From the NCBI GenBank assembly GCA_021779435.1, contig JAJYAR010000221.1, positions 1 through 5,330 on the forward strand: a DNA stretch of 5,330 nt, given 5' to 3'. The notes beneath the pieces are model-generated. The model ran no database searches. It saw only the letters and a list, made by a program, of their open reading frames with translations, and was not told where the DNA came from. The stretch's first letter is position 1. Every line of letters starts with the position of its first letter. Origin of the DNA: a bacterium (GTDB lineage Bacteria; Verrucomicrobiota; Verrucomicrobiae; JAJYAR01). Positions 4,378 to 5,330 of this stretch are shown one piece after another. The translations under genes and the position numbers were made by a program.

Positions 4378-5330
4378 ATGAACCCCATTCGCTTCGGCCG
4401 TCACGCGGCCGTTCTTGCATTGCTGTCGGCCATTTCCCCGGGTCTATCCGCCCAGGCACTACCAACCCCCGATCGCGTATTGACGAAGATGCGCGTCGTG
4501 AACGACCAGTTCCTGACTGCCTGGCCGAATCCCGGCGCCGACATTGTCACCGACCGCGCCCGTCCAAGCAATCTATGGACACGCGCCACCTACCTGGAGG
4601 GGCTGCTGGCGCTTCACTCCATCGCGCCCGAGCCGCGATACTACGATTACGCCGTGAAATGGGGCGCCTCCCACAACTGGGGGCTCACCTACGGATCCGC
4701 CACGGATCGCGTCGCCGACGATCAGGCGTGCGGCCAGGCTTACATCGAGCTGTACAACATCGATCCGAAACCCGAGCGCATCCGTGACATCACCACCGCG
4801 ATCAACGGAATGGTGAACAGCACAAAGAGCGACGATTGGTGGTGGATCGATGCCCTGCACATGGCGATGCCGGTGTTCGCCAAGATGGGCGTTCTCTACA
4901 AGGACCCCAAATACTTCGCCAAGATGTACGACCTGTATGCGAACACCCGTTCGCTGCAGGGCGGCACCGGGCTTTACAACACGACGGAGCATCTGTGGTG
5001 GCGCGACGCCGATTTCGATCCGCCGTACAAGGAGCCAAACGGCGCAAACTGCTACTGGTCGCGCGGCAACGGCTGGGTCCTCGCCGCCCTCGTCCGCGTC
5101 CTGGACGTCCTTCCTGAAACCGACACGCACCGCGCCGAGTACATCAAGACCTTCCAGGACATGTGCGTGGCGCTCGCACCGCTCCAGCGCGCCGATGGTT
5201 TCTGGAATGTCAGTCTGAAGGATCCGAACAATTACGGCGGCCCCGAACTCAGCGGGACGGCCTTCTTCGTGTACGGCATGGCCTGGGGCGTCAGGAACGG
5301 ATATCTTTCCCGTCAGGATTTCATGCCCGT
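4378..5330 (+). CDS. Secreted GH88/GH105-type unsaturated uronyl hydrolase, 3'-truncated
   Basis: 317 complete codons are visible and the frame is open at the right edge. Family members are usually about 350-400 residues, so a modest C-terminal part is missing. GH88/GH105 enzymes remove the 4,5-unsaturated uronic acid that polysaccharide lyases leave at the non-reducing end of pectin, ulvan or glycosaminoglycan fragments, by a hydration mechanism on an (alpha/alpha)6 barrel. The N-terminus is a signal peptide: basic start, AAVLALLSAI core and a probable cut after LSA (25) or AQA (27). Family-like segments are LWTRATYLEGLLALH (66-80), RVADDQACGQAYIELY (111-126), DDWWWIDALHMAMPVFAKMG (152-171), YWSRGNGWVLAAL (226-238) and ELSGTAFFVYGMAWG (290-304). 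Asp158 is my best candidate for the catalytic acid, equivalent to Asp143 of YteR; Asp114/Asp115 may supply the second aspartate. The ATG at 4378 gives a proper signal peptide, though it lacks a Shine-Dalgarno motif. The exact substrate cannot be assigned. Confidence 0.88.
   Translation, partial: MNPIRFGRHAAVLALLSAISPGLSAQALPTPDRVLTKMRVVNDQFLTAWPNPGADIVTDRARPSNLWTRATYLEGLLALHSIAPEPRYYDYAVKWGASHNWGLTYGSATDRVADDQACGQAYIELYNIDPKPERIRDITTAINGMVNSTKSDDWWWIDALHMAMPVFAKMGVLYKDPKYFAKMYDLYANTRSLQGGTGLYNTTEHLWWRDADFDPPYKEPNGANCYWSRGNGWVLAALVRVLDVLPETDTHRAEYIKTFQDMCVALAPLQRADGFWNVSLKDPNNYGGPELSGTAFFVYGMAWGVRNGYLSRQDFMP

Noticed and set aside
1..5330. CRISPR array, tRNA or rRNA gene, insertion sequence, toxin-antitoxin or defence genes
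   Set aside because: No spaced identical repeats, cloverleaf, transposase motifs, terminal inverted repeats or small paired genes were seen; codon use looks even across the window by eye.

Overview
The window is GC-rich bacterial chromosome. All six genes lie on the + strand, and the two end genes are cut by the window edges. The set fits a diderm (Gram-negative) bacterium: a phospholipid/fatty-acid pair (PlsX, FabH) is followed by an outer-membrane biogenesis pair (a BamD/YfiO-like TPR protein and an LptE-like lipoprotein). From memory of gene orders, the protein character and the plsX-fabH-yfiO-lptE-rpe arrangement look most like Verrucomicrobia, perhaps an Opitutaceae-type organism. That assignment is an inference and was not tested by any search.

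Layout. 2-763: C-terminal three quarters of plsX. 807-1799: complete fabH with an intact Cys-His-Asn triad. 1811-2863: a secreted TPR protein of the BamD/YfiO type, 11 bp after fabH. 2931-3464: a small LptE-like lipoprotein. 3465-3594: a 130-bp gap holding two hairpins, a degenerate 7-bp tandem array and a third hairpin just before the next start codon. 3595-4257: complete ribulose-phosphate 3-epimerase (rpe). 4258-4377: a 120-bp gap with a GC hairpin after rpe, a perfect 10-bp palindrome and a 6-bp inverted repeat. 4378 to the window end: the N-terminal part of a secreted GH88/GH105-type unsaturated-uronyl hydrolase.

How the genes work together. PlsX makes acyl-phosphate for phospholipid synthesis, and FabH starts fatty-acid elongation. 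The BamD-like and LptE-like proteins serve outer-membrane protein and LPS assembly. The first four genes are closely spaced and read as one envelope-biogenesis transcription unit. Rpe belongs to the pentose phosphate pathway. The secreted hydrolase belongs to plant or algal polysaccharide (pectin, ulvan or similar) breakdown, and the longer structured gap before it suggests separate control.

I found no clear new defence, mobile or RNA-based system. The less ordinary signals are the structured gaps around rpe, the absence of Shine-Dalgarno motifs before all five visible starts, and the apparent lack of a lipidation site in the BamD-like protein.
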